Part shown: piece after piece, positions 36,138 to 47,438 of the stretch
Position numbering within the stretch: position 1 is the first letter of the stretch
Layout of the letters: each line of letters opens with the position of its first letter
Origin: Marsupella aquatica
Lineage: Eukaryota; Marchantiophyta
NCBI GenBank assembly: GCA_973895155.1
Contig: OZ316898.1
Coordinates: 6,076,001 to 6,140,000, forward strand
Direction of reading: 5' to 3'
DNA: 64,000 nucleotides
The notes under the pieces: model-generated
What the model saw: only the letters and a program-made list of their open reading frames with translations
Told to the model about the DNA's origin: nothing
Databases searched by the model: none
Made by a program: the position numbers and the translations under genes

Positions 36138-37604
36138 TTTATTTATTTATTAAATTTTAAATTTTATTCCGCGTGAACCCCACGGATGGGGGAACCAGGC
36201 AGGCCAAAAGGCGGCAGGCCATCCAGGGCGGAAAGAAAAACAAAGCAATTCCGTAGCAACAACAGAACAGTATACTAGCCTAGGGATTCTCATCTGAGTA
36301 ACATAGCAACATAGCTTAGTGTTCAGACCAGATACTTCACAGAGTGGGATTCTACCGTGCTTAGATTATCCTAGTACATTCCCTTTTACTATGAAGAAAT
36401 CTCTGTCCAAAATTATACTATCAAACATAGAACAATTCCTAGTTAACCATCTCATATGCTGCATCTCCAAAAGGAAACACTAGTCAGTGAGTTACAGTGC
36501 GACGTACACCACTCCGGAGAATCCTGTTCTGTTCAATAGTTAAGATCAAGATAGCTTGAGTAAGTCGTCTGTGCTTCTTTCCCTGGACTGTGGACGCAGC
36601 TACTGCGGTCAGGTGATCAAGGGTCTCAGAGAAGATCAACAGTTGATCGAAAACCCTCAACTTGGACCGATCAAAGGTCTGAGAGTTCCGCGCAAGCCAT
36701 AAGCTCCATAGAGATTGATACAATAGGAAAAGACGCAGTGTAGTCAGAGGTTCCTTCCTCGTAGTGGAGTGAAGCAATCCAACGATAGACAAAGGGCCTA
36801 GGTCTACAGCACCAAGCAGCCAGCATCTGATCACCCTCCAACAGCAGAGCGCATGTCTGCAGTAAAGGAAAATGTGAGGGATAGTTTCCACAGTGTCCAC
36901 ACAAAGAGTACAAGTTCCATCTGATTTAGACATCCTCAATGCCCTGGAACCTGAGAAAAGCCCTTGTGCCAGTATTCTCCATACAAAAGTTTTTGCCTTA
37001 GTAGAGAGATCAGCCGTCCACACCACTGTCCAAACTCTACACCAGGCAGCCTCAGTCAGGGTTTCATTCCAGATCCGGTTGAGCCGGCAGAAATCAGAAC
37101 CCTTGGGGCGGAGCATTTCATACACCCGACTGTTAGATAGCTTAAAGCAATGGGGAGCAGTGTCCTTATCTAACCATCTCCATTGCCTAGCCATTGAGTC
37201 AAATGCACGTCCTCGGAACACAAAAAGGTGAATTTCCCGGAAAAAGGCAAGTGTCCCTTGCTTCGCCTCCCAGGGAAATCCCCTGAACCGTAAGACGAGA
37301 TCAGTCAAGGATTTCCAGTCACCTTCTGCTTGTGACCATAGATCCGCAACAGTGCGGGCTCCTAGATGACCACAGATCTTAACTATCGCAAGTATGTTGG
37401 ACTCAGGGAGATCATAGAAGCCAATCATGCTACGTAGCAGATCCTCCATACCCCAGATCTTGTCCGACATCGAATATCTATTCCTGCGGATCGTCTTGTA
37501 GTTCCTCCATTTTATTAGAGTAAGGTTCTCAGCATACAGAGAAGCCCATTCAGATGACGGGTGGTCAAGAGCTTCAGTGAACCATTTGCTCAGAAGAGCA
37601 TCCG
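36138..37604 (-). mobile_element. 5'-truncated L1-type LINE insertion with target duplication
   Basis: The inserted unit is read on the minus strand and ends in an A-rich tail (AATAAATAAATAAA on that strand, near 36138-36165). It is flanked by TGTCCTT(T/C)GGACATT at 36123-36137 and 37605-37619: 15 bp with one mismatch, a classic target-site duplication from target-primed reverse transcription. The element starts abruptly inside the second open frame, so it is 5'-truncated by reverse transcription. The single mismatch between duplicates suggests a fairly recent insertion. Confidence 0.8.
36484..37604 (-). pseudogene. C-terminal part of L1-type LINE ORF2 (zf-RVT region)
   Basis: About 373 codons remain, open without a lesion from the truncation point to the stop at 36484. 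The first ATG is at 37470, but the frame is open back to 37617, beyond the insertion edge. The visible family pattern is the post-reverse-transcriptase zinc-binding region of plant LINEs: W-x3-W (WCRVWTVVW), then STKAKTFVWRILAQGL, then CTLC-x8-H-x4-C (Cys187, Cys190, His199, Cys204 counted from the ATG at 37470), then CWRVIRCWLL. The endonuclease and reverse transcriptase domains are missing, so the copy cannot move by itself. Confidence 0.8.
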
Positions 37605-37620
37605 TGTCCTTCGGACATTA

Positions 37621-38396
37621 AGCTACTTTGTAACAACTTAGAGACAAGGAGAGAATCTAAAGTTTGTTGTGATCCTGGAATAGTTACTTATGTTGAAATC
37701 CAAAATAAATGTACACCAAGGTCATAGGCCATTGCTCCTGCTTCAGATAAAGTTCTCGGCTAAGCCATGATACAAGAATGATGAAATTTGGAGGGTCTTG
37801 TGTTTTCATAGAGTTATCCAGAGTTACCATGGTACTGGAGTAGTATTTGCTTCCTTACAGCAGAAATAAGGACATGGCACACAAACTAATTCTCTCATCT
37901 ATTTGTCAAGCATGCTACATTGTGTGTTGCAAGGTGTTTCAGAACAAAGAGACTCTTGACATTTCATAGGGCCTGTTGTCTAAAGATCGCACGTGAAAAC
38001 AACAATAGTCATTTTTACATGGGTAAGAGATGAAGGCATTGTAACGTAAAACAACAATAGTCATTTTGGTAAGAGATGAAGGCATTGTAATGTAAGGCCA
38101 AGTCTAGTTTTGAGACCTTAGTAGATTCCACTACCTTTTAAAGACCCTTTTCAGGAATTCTGATTTGCGCCAACTGCATCATGTTATCAGCTTTAGCTCT
38201 GATCATTAGTAGAGATTTCAGTAAACTCTAGATTTTGTCATGACTTCACTCCAGCTTGAGAAATATGAGTTTTCTTAAAATCCCAATGAGCCCACCAGAG
38301 TGTGCAAAGTCAGAGTAAGAGACAACCTCGCAATGCAAATTGCAAGCTGGCAAAGACATGTGACTTCTGTCACATGCAAAAACAGCTGTGAATTTT
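37621..38396. other. no gene seen
   Basis: A 52-bp direct duplication (AAAACAACAATAGTCATTTT ... GTAAGAGATGAAGGCATTGT) lies at about 37995-38097. Nothing else is recognised. Confidence 0.4.
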
Positions 38397-38489
38397 TAGT
38401 GGGTTAATGTGACAATATCTCTACCAATACTGGAAAAACTCCCAGTATGGTTTAGGGTTTAGTGGAGATATTGTCACATAAACCCACTA
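38397..38489. repeat. strong 93-bp hairpin
   Basis: TAGTGGGTTAATGTGACAAT at the left pairs with ATTGTCACATAAACCCACTA at the right. An inner pair ACCAATACTGG / CCAGTATGGT continues the stem around a short A-rich loop. A small separate palindrome (CATGTGAC...GTCACATG) lies just upstream at 38357-38376. It could be a tiny MITE or a microRNA-like precursor; no flanking duplication was found. Confidence 0.6.
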
Positions 38490-40960
38490 TAAAGCCTCCA
38501 TAAACCATACTCACCGTCAAAACAAGCCCAAGACCAAAACCTCTCATTTAGTAACAATAAGAGGTGAGTCCATACACATTCACAGCAAGGAGCTAGCTTT
38601 GATTTCACAATCTATATCATCCTCCTCCCAATTCCTTTATTCCTCAGCAGGAATTCAAGGTTTGAGGTGGAGTTTCATAGCCAGTTGACAAAGTGAGGGA
38701 AGCTTCCCTAAACACTCAACCCTAAACTGATAAGTCTACAATAGGTGAAAGACACACATGAGTGCTTTCCTTTCATACCTCACTTCTCTGGCCATTTTCC
38801 ATGGAGAGAACTTTGGATATGGCCATCGCCTACCTCCTCTCACGGTTGGATTAGGAGGACCACCAAGCATTGAAGGCAGCAGCAGCTGAGCGAATTGGCT
38901 GGGGTTTGTCAATCAATCACATTAACTTTTATGACTGTAGCGAACCAACCCTGATGCCAACCAATTGGGGATTGGCATACTGGATTCTATCTTCCGATTG
39001 CAGTGTGATAAGTGCTGCATTGAGAGGTCGGGGTTGCTCTCTCCTTTGACCGAAATCCTTTTCCCTGTTTGTGGTCTCGCTCTCTGTTCTGTAGCGCCCT
39101 TCAACTTTTCAAAAGAGCTGCTTGTATTATTTGTCGTTGGGAACTTTGGGTTGTCATCTGAACTCTACTTTATCAAAGTCTCATGAGTGTGGTTGGGATT
39201 GTTATCAGAGTCTTGTCTTTCCCGTCTCTCTCGGAAAATCCTTTACAGTAAGTTTTAGGGCTTCTCATTATGATTTGGCGTTGCTGCTCCTTTTTCTTCG
39301 GGGTGTGCCCTAGGTTTTCCCGGTAGAAACTCTGGCTTCATGTCTGATTTGCACATGAACTACAAAGTGGTGCAGAACAAGTCGATTGGAGTTACCTCAG
39401 CTGTGGGTCTCCAACCTCTGTAATTAGCGGTTCTACTTATGATTTGGTTTTGCTGCGCCTTTCTTTTCGGGGTGTGCCCTAGGTTTTCCCGGTCGAAACT
39501 CTGACTTCCATGTCTGATCTGGCCAATTGCAATGAACTACATAGTTGCACAAAACGAGTCCACTGGGGTTACCTCGGCTGTGGTTCTCCAACCTCGACAC
39601 TTACCAATGTGGAATCGTGTATATTTTTTTCTTAGCAAATTTGGGCCTTACTGAACACGTCGTAGATAACTTTGTCAAGATGTTGAGGACTCTCTGTAAT
39701 ATTCCAAAAACAAATTAGACGCACTTGTTAAAGTAAATTTTCACGCACTTATCAGTCTTCTTGTCTGTGTTTGTTTTGCTCCTTTTTCAATAAAGTGATG
39801 TCTCTTCTCTTCAAAAATAAAATGGAGGTACGAGAAGATGATTGGAATACCAATGAACACATCTAGACTTATCTGGTCATGGATGAAACAGCCACATAAT
39901 GCAAGTATTGATAAAAGGGCCCTTCCATTGGAGGACGAAAGAAATTCACAACATGTACTGAGGGAGGTCTATCTTGTCAACCTTCTTTCTGCATGGGAGC
40001 AGGAGCAGGTCTGGAACTAGGGTAGCTCCTAATCAGTGGGGTCGGTAACGCTTCCAGAGTCCATCACAACCGCAGTCAAAGCGCCAGAATTTAACTAACG
40101 ACGAATCGTCAATGGTTTCGAGTTTGTCGGTTGGAGCAGACAGAAAGCACTCATTCAAGTAGGACATTTTGTAGCTTAGGGGGATGGAATTGCACCATCA
40201 CCAGAATGAGACGCTCGCCCAGCAATCTGTGGCTCCAAGCCCAAGGGATGGAGCAGACAAAAAGCACTCACTCAAGTAGAACAGTTTGTAGCTTAGGGGG
40301 ATGGAATTGCACCATCACCAGAATGAGACGCTCGGCCCAGCAATCTATGGCTCCAACCCCAAGGGATCTCGAGAGAATCCATGACTGTAAAAGGGTTGGT
40401 CAAATTTCGTATGCTAAGAAGTTAGTAGTGACAATGCAAGCGGATTCTGTGACTGTCTTGTTCAGCAGCAGTACGAGGAGGGGGGGCCACCAAGTCACCA
40501 AGCCAAATCCAAGATGATCAACAAAGCTCTAAAATACTCACAAGTCAATGCTGCTCCAAACCCCTCCACAACTTTCATATTGATTCGCTTTCCACATGAA
40601 CTCCCGAGCACTGTATTCTAGCCTAGCCTCTCCTTTTGCCTCGAACAAATTTTAGGAATTGCAGCCCTTAAAACAAGAGTGGCCACAAACAGTGTACAGT
40701 TCAGGACTATTGTTTGGGACAGCCCAGTCTCTACTCTGGTTTACGAGAATGATACCAAACGAAAGGATAAAACCTACTTAATAAAAGAAACTCCAAACAA
40801 AGCACAAACAAAATACGTTGTAGCACAGGTGCTTGTAGTAATATTGGAATTTATATGAAAAATACAAAAAAAACTCTAAATGTAAAATGTGGTAATTTAA
40901 GAAGTTATATGAAAAATGCAAAATATTAGGTTGAGAGTATCCCTGACTACAAGCCAGTTT
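38490..40960. repeat. intergenic DNA with two tandem duplications
   Basis: A unit of about 168 bp containing GGGGTGTGCCCTAGGTTTTC and CGGTAGAAACTCTG / CGGTCGAAACTCTG occurs at about 39268 and 39436. A unit of 117 bp containing GATGGAATTGCACCATCACC and AGAATGAGACGCTCG occurs at about 40133 and 40250. The second keeps an open frame on the plus strand, but I see no protein family. Confidence 0.5.
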
Positions 40961-42127
40961 GGGGTAGCCCACAACACATTGAAACTTTGTCTGAGGCCAA
41001 GAAAATCAGACAACAAAATTTAAAAACTGTAGGTTTACCTTGAGTCTTCTTTTCAAAAAGGTTTAACTGGGAAACCGCCCAAAGGGCAAGTTGCAAAATT
41101 GCGTGTCTAATCTACAATATGTTAATGCTCCCCCATTTTCCTGGGGTCCCATACACTGCCCGTCCCAGTCCCCAATGATGCTGCTGGTCCGGCTCGAGTT
41201 TGCCAAAACATAAACCAAGACTCTACCATTTTATCACCTACTCCGGCCCAATCAGCTTTATGTCATCAACTTCAGGTTTATGATCTGGCACCCTTCACTA
41301 CTTTTTGCTTGCTCCAGCCCAGGTCCTTGATGCTGCTGCCTGCTCCGGCCCAAGTTTACCATAACTTAAACCAAGACTCTCTCATTAATCATGACTCATA
41401 TATCCAAAGTACTAGGCTTTGCCTGAACACTTAGACTCTATTACTAAATAGGCATGACTCCATTGGAAAGAAGTGTTGTCAAAACATAAACCACTACTCC
41501 ATAGAGAAAGAGCATTTGGCAGAACATTAACAAAGACTCTATCAATCAATCATGACTCTTAACCAAAGTACTAGGCTCTGCAACACTTAGACTATGTTAC
41601 AAAGCAGGCATGACTCCATTGGAAAGAAGTGTTGCTAGACATAAATCACGACCCCAAAGAGAAGAAGCATTGGCAAAACATCAACCAGGACTCTATCAAT
41701 CGTTACTTCTCACCAAAGTTAGACACTTAGACTATGTTACAAAGCAAGCATAACTGCTTATAAAGAAGTGTTGCCAGAACATAAACACCGACTCCAAAAG
41801 GAAGAAGTCGAGGGCACAAAGTTGTTTGGGCCAGAGTCAGTGGCAAAATGGTAGAGTTTTGGTTTATGTTTTGGCAAACTCGGGCCGGAACAGGCAGCAG
41901 CATTGGGGGCTGAGACGGGCAATATACGGGGCCCCAGGAAAATGGGGAGGATTAATGCATTGTAGATTTAACGCACGGTTGTGCAGCTTGCTCTTTGGGC
42001 AGTTTCCCGTTAAACTTTTTTGAAATTGAAGGAATTTGTCAAAAGGAGACTCCAAGCAAACCTACAGTTTTTAAAAAATTTGTTGTCTGATTTACAAAGT
42101 GTCAATGAATGTGTTGTGGGCTACCCA
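40961..42127. mobile_element. large foldback element, about 1.17 kb
   Basis: GGGTAGCCCACAACACATTG at the left end answers TGTTGTGGGCTACCC at the right end. The arms (about 40961-41240 and 41835-42127) match through AACTGTAGGTTTACCTTG, AACTGGGAAACCGCCCAAAG, CCATTTTCCTGGGG, GCTGCTGGTCCGGCTCGAGT and TTGCCAAAACATAAACCA. The loop contains three diverged direct copies, spaced about 140-160 bp, of a segment with AGGCATGACTCCATTGGAAA and GAAGTGTTG. No coding capacity, so non-autonomous. Confidence 0.7.
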
Positions 42128-42640
42128 CCCTAAACCCATTGTCCCTTTGACTGTTTAAAACACACTCATGCCACAATAATCCTCTCTCCAGATAGAAGAA
42201 AAAGTCATATTGTTTCATGGCCGACCATAGAAGGATTGCATACTCGAGCTCACTCTGAAAATCCTGCGAATTGGTAATTGGGATTTTCTAATGTTTTATT
42301 GAATGTACTCTAAACACCTATAGTTGACGACCCTTCAAAGACTTGAAAAGTCTTTAGGCTGATTCCCCTCTCGAATAATATGACTGGAAAGTCAATGAAA
42401 GTGTAAGGGGTACAACATCAGGAAAGTGAGTGGGTTTTGCAATCCCCCCAATCTAGCAATAATTGTTCCAAGCGATCTTTCTAACTCCCAACTGAGAGGA
42501 TCCCAACCGTGTATTTGTGGACTTCCACCTTTTACAAGAGGGCTAGCAAATTGTACAAGGCTTTCTTCACTTTCATTTTTTTAAATGTTCATCTGGCACC
42601 TTATCCCACCGTAGTCATCTTGGGTTAATAGATTGACAAC

Positions 42641-42972
42641 CACATACATCCCCCAACCCATACTCACTTTGAGTCAAACCACAGGCTGCACAACAACACT
42701 ATATATCACATACATCCCCCAGCCCATACTCACTTTGAGTCAAACCACAGGCTGCACAACAACACTATATATATCATATACGTCCCCCAGCCCATACTCA
42801 CTTTGAGTCAAACCACAGGCCGCACAACAACACTATATATCACATACGTCCCCCAACCCATACTCACTTGGAGTCAAACCACAGGCTGCACAACAACACT
42901 ATATATCACATACATCCCCCAACCCATACTCACTTTGAGTCAAACCACACGCTGCACAACAACACTATATAT
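42641..42972 (+). repeat. 66-bp minisatellite, five copies
   Basis: Five head-to-tail units contain CATCCCCCAACCCATACTCA, then TTTGAGTCAAACCACAGGCT and GCACAACAACACTATATAT; the second has two extra bases (AT). Units are about 95% alike, so the array is young. 66 is a multiple of three, so a frame of 22-residue repeats is open, but it has no start context and is probably incidental. Confidence 0.85.
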
Positions 42973-44530
42973 CACACTGCCTAAGACAAAGTGACCCCAA
43001 CTTGGGGACAATGTCCCAAAGGCAAGAAACCCAATGAAGGAAACAACATTAATCACCTGTATATTAAGGGCATTCTTGCAGATACATGCTCTACCCTACA
43101 ACATGCAGCCCCTCTAATTGTCATCAGCAGCCCCTCTCAATCGTCATCAGCAGCCATGCGCCTCACAAGGTCAGTCAACTAGTGACGTGCATCACCATGA
43201 ACGTAATCTACCAACTTGCTCACCACATCATACCCTGCAACCCTCGAAATCACTGACAAGGCAACAAAACAAAACAACATTAAGAATGCAATGAAAGGCT
43301 GTGGTCTATGAACGCAAATTGTAAGTCTAGTAGAAAGCTAGAATTCGTTTCTAGGGTATCTTCACTCTGCTTGACCTTTGTGTCGTGATATTGGCGTACA
43401 TTGTCACTCCTGTGTGCGAAACCCTTACATCACTCTAACCTTGTGGGATGATGGGATCTAGTGATGACTTTTCAACATGACTGTACGAAGTTGCCGTATA
43501 CAATTGAAGACAATGATGCTGGCGAATTGGAATGGAGGAGAAAGCACGGCAGAGCATATACCTCAGTAGCCAGTACCTCACCGAAATAGGGTTACGATTC
43601 ACGACGAGTAGGGTTCTCTGCCTCGTTGTAACAGTACTACTACTGTAGACTTCTCGCTAAACCGGTTCTAAACGCTACGAGGTTATGATGAATAGGTGAT
43701 CGTAAGCTCAGTCGGGACTCGGGACAGTCTGTCTGCACTCGCGCTGCTGCTGCAGATCCGATGATTGCAGCGACACTGTTGACGAATGCTCTGATCCGTT
43801 TCTTCCCGAAGTCTCCGCATTCCGCAAGGTGGACAAGCCTTTGGCACAAGACGCCATACCTCCCGTCCACTTCGGCGATTCGTTCACAGGCTGCTCCGCC
43901 ATGGTGCCAAATTCGCAACGCACTTGCTTCGTCGCCTCTCGTCTAAGCAACGCTGTTGGCGAATTTTGGCCAAATTCTTTATCCAAGATTTACGCTGGCT
44001 ACCAATCAAAGGAAAAACAATAAAATTTCTTGGACAATTTAGTCACCTTCCTTACTCCTCTAAGACTATGGCCTCCAAATCCAACGGTATTCCTTCAATC
44101 TGGAGGTATCCAACTGTGCAGATTAAGTGTGCCAAGTACCCTAGAATACCTACCACTAGCATTTGTTTTAGAGGTAAACATTTGTCAAATTCCAGCTCAC
44201 TGAAATGTCTTCGTCACTTTTGGCAAAAATATGTTGTAGTTTGTCTTTGATTAGCCAATTTTTCACTCCTAGCCACAGACCCCATTAGCCAAAAATAATG
44301 GTTATCCTGAGATATAGGCAGATCTAACAATCAAAACTCAATGTAAGAAAATTAGACAAGGAATACTCCTAGCATCTGCTCCTTCATACAAGGTGACATG
44401 TGCCACTTGGACAAAACAGAAGAACCTTGAAACTTGCCTTGCCTCTCACTATCGTAAGTGACTCACTACTCAACCCTATTTTGGACCCGCACTAAAAGAA
44501 ACACCATGAGAAATCAATAATCAGTCAGGT
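42973..44530. other. intergenic DNA with a GC-richer ORF-bearing segment
   Basis: Around 43640-43990 the composition becomes GC-richer and frames are open on both strands, for example plus strand 43761-43946 starting MIAATLLTNALIRFFPKSPH, like a short organelle-targeting peptide. I recognise no family on either strand. It could be the first exon or relict of a gene; confidence is too low for a separate gene call. Confidence 0.3.
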
Positions 44531-44536
44531 GAAAGG

Positions 44537-44859
44537 TGTTGAGAATTCCAGCAACATCACACACAAGAAACCAGCAAGCATGCATGCATAGACAACATAG
44601 ATACATGATTTGCCTTGGTTAGGGCTAAGTCCACCTGAATGCAGGTCCTTTGCTAAGATTAGGCCACCACAGTCACACCAAGCCTCCAAGTACAAGCTCT
44701 GAGATTGCTAACCTAGCTCCTAGCTTGCTACCCCACAAATGAGCATGTCCCCCCCCCCCTGGATATGCTAGGCACTCTGGTCACATCTAATCATCATTAA
44801 GTCCCTAATGCCAATTACACTAACAGAGGTTAACCCAAGATTGAGAGTTAATCCTAACA
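44537..44859 (-). mobile_element. probable solo LTR (copia-like), minus strand
   Basis: Read on the minus strand the unit starts TGTTAGGATTAACTCTCAAT and ends GGAATTCTCAACA, with TG...CA ends and a terminal TGTT/AACA inverted repeat. The segment with ACTTAGCCCTAACCAAGGCA and the T/G-rich run TTGCTGGTTTCTTGTGTG before the end resemble the R-U5 part of copia LTRs. No matching 5-bp target duplication and no primer-binding site follow it. Confidence 0.4.
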
Positions 44860-46280
44860 TGGGGATGATTCCAGAGGTAGCCGGTATGGCTAATAGATGT
44901 TGCTCCTCTTGAAGACAGGCAGCCCCACAGACAGCAAAATTAATGGGTTATTCACCCGGTTATTTATCTACACCCCATATCCTTATTTCTTTATTAATTG
45001 AGGAAACTCAGGGCTGACCCTTGCAATGACCAGGTAGCTCTTCTCTGGTTCCACATGCACACCCTCACCCTTATCTGTATGCATTCAAGCCTATTTTGCG
45101 TTTTGACCAGCAGATATTCTTTTATTCAAATACAGTTGCCACTCTTTAAGTGCACAATCTCAGGAAGACAGATCCAATGTGCACTAAACTGGGTTTTGCA
45201 CTACTTCATAAGTGCAAAACCCTAAAATTTAGTGACAAGTGTGCATGATTTATTCCTGAGCAGTTGTGACTCATAACACAAATTGTACATCCCTGCAGTA
45301 AATTTGGTCTCTCATTCCATAAATTGCATTTTTTATTCTATAAAAAAGGGCATGCACATATCATTAAATGCAATTTGATGCGATTGTGTGAATACCAATA
45401 ATTAAAAATTTACACTTATCAAAGGTTTGCACTTGTAAAGTTTCCATTTACCTAGAATATTGCTGGCCTTTTTGCACTTAAAAAGGTGCAAAAAGTGCAA
45501 TCTCCATGTACAATAAAGGAAAGAACAGGATTCCTTGCATTTATCAGGATTTGCACTTCTGGGCTTTGTACTTAGACAGACGTACTGTACAAGTTTGGCC
45601 AAGTCGGCAGCCAGAAGAGTAGCTGAGAGTTTTATTTTAAGATTTCAGTGGACAATAGCCCATTTTGCAAAATCAATGCTTCAGATCAACCTGTACAAAG
45701 TCGGCTCACTGGATTGTGCGAATCTTAAGCCACTAGATTTACCGTTCGCACCACTTCCTTGAAACACCGAAGATATACCATGGGGACCAGTGTTGTTTTA
45801 TAGTTGTGAATTTTTGGCACTTTCTTATCCAAGATTTGGCGGGCCACTAGTACAAAGGGCAAAAGGGTAATCTACTTTTCCTATCTTAATTCTACTTTGC
45901 TATAAAGACCTAGCTTGCAAGATCCAATGCGCTCCTCAATATTCGGCTCTTTGCTCAACACTCAAATCCAGAATTTCAATTATTTTCCTTGATTTTTTAT
46001 TTGTCCTTTTTCCCTGGTGAGGCCTGATTTCCCGCCTTGGTCTCCTTCCACTTCTACGTCAAACCCACACATCTTCTAGTGCACTGCATCATGGGCCCTT
46101 ATTATATCTTGGTTTGGGTGCGGGGAAGGAAAGAATACTTGGCTTGTTAGTTTGATGACATTTCCTTCTTCCACTATTATTTATTATTTTTTAAAAATTA
46201 TTGGTGTTTACCTAATTATTTAATCTTACTTGTGTCAAGCGGGCTGCACGTGGGGGTTTTATTGCTTTTACAGTAGCTCA
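44860..46280. repeat. intergenic DNA with many TGCACTT motifs
   Basis: Between about 45140 and 45560 the motif TGCACTT and its complement AAGTGCA recur many times in both orientations (for example AAGTGCACAATC, TTTTGCACTACTTCATAAGTGCAAAA, TTTTTGCACTTAAAAAGGTGCAAAAAGTGCAAT). This fits the subterminal region of a DNA transposon with lost termini. No gene seen. Confidence 0.4.
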
Positions 46281-46309
46281 ATCAGATTTCTCTATTGCTG
46301 AGGTCGGGT

Positions 46310-46665
46310 ATAAGGGGGGCTTTACAAGATTCACGGAGACTAGTCCCTGTTTTGTCATTAAATGCACCTGGGTTCTCCCCCACACCCCACCGGAAGACTC
46401 TCCTCATTTTTGTGTCCCAATTCAGTTTCAGGCCAGCCTTTTTGGGTTCCCTCGTTGCCCTTGCCCATCCCATGCCTGGGCAGCCCTTAAAATCACACCC
46501 TTCCTGCCCAACACCCCACCTGAAGACTCTCCTCATTTTTGTGTCACAAGTCAGTTTCAGGCCAACCTTTTTGGGTTCCCTCGTTGCCCCTGCCCATCCC
46601 AGGCCTGGGCAGCCCTTAAAACCAGCATGGGCAGCCCTTAAAACCCCACCCTTCCTGCTGCTGAC
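46310..46665. repeat. 129-bp tandem duplication within a dispersed repeat
   Basis: Two units begin at 46385 and 46514 with CCCCACC(G/T)GAAGACTCTCC. Each contains CTCATTTTTGTGTC, AGTTTCAGGCCA, CCTTTTTGGGTTCCCTCGTT and GCCTGGGCAGCCCTTAAAA. A third partial GGGCAGCCCTTAAAA follows. 129 bp is 43 codons, so frames on both strands stay open. An inverted related copy lies at 48460-48650. Confidence 0.75.
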
Positions 46666-46773
46666 TGTTTGTTGAGTAGGGGTGGTGAACAAAGTTGCCA
46701 TGACACGAAGGAGTGTTTATGGCAAGCATCTACTCTTTCCCTTATCCCCTTTCTATGTCTTTCCCCAATTTCT

Positions 46774-47438
46774 CCAAAGAATAGTCTTCCGTGAACTTTA
46801 GTAAGGTGAACCAGTGGTTTGGGTGAAATCCGGGTGCCTCGCCGATGCTATTTGGGTGCTATTTTTTTAAATTTGTTTTTTGCAGTTAAATCAAGTGGCC
46901 CTTAAACAATTCTTTGATGCTATTTTGCCAAAAACCTTTGTGGAATTATTCATGTTAGACTTGAGCATTTCGTTGGTGTTATTTTTGTGAAAGTTTTTTT
47001 CAGATGTGAGCACCAAGCTAGAGCATTTCAGGCAATTTACACAATGTCACTTAAATGGTAATTTTTATTGTTTAGCTTAGTACACAATGCACTAATTGAA
47101 TTCTCAAGGCATCATAAAAATGAGCATTAGGATGCACATAGTAACAAATGTAAAAGCAGTTATATGACCTTAAAATTTGAGCTCAATGTTGGTGAAACAA
47201 CCACAAAATTAACTATCAAAATCATATCACAATTCACGTCTCTATGTTTACTCAAAGTGACACAAAAAGAACTTGGTGTGTTTAGGAAATACTCACATTG
47301 GACTCCTTTTTTTGGCAAAATAGCATCAAAGAATTTTTTTTAATCACACATGATTTATTTTCAGAAAACAAATTTTAAAAAATAGTACCCAAAACCATTG
47401 ACTCGCCTTACTAAAGTTCAGGTAAGACTATGCTTTGG
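46774..47438. mobile_element. foldback element with arms of about 150 bp
   Basis: CCAAAGAATAGTCTTCCGTG, then AACTTTAGTAAGG, GGTTTGGGT, GCTATTTTTTTAAATTTGTT and TTCTTTGATGCTATTTTGCC run from 46774 to 46935. Their imperfect complement runs from 47315 to 47438 (ending GACTATGCTTTGG). The spacer is AT-rich and non-coding. It lies between the two inverted copies of the GGGCAGCCCTTAAA repeat. Confidence 0.65.

Noticed and set aside
37471-37617. Extending the LINE coding region to the open-frame limit at 37617
   Set aside because: The last few codons beyond 37604 belong to the target duplication and flanking DNA, not the element.
40131-40517. 128-codon frame as a repeat protein gene
   Set aside because: It reflects a 117-bp tandem duplication read in one frame, begins without a good start context, and has no known domain.
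42641-42972. CRISPR-like array
   Set aside because: Units are direct tandem repeats without unique spacers, in a plant nuclear context.
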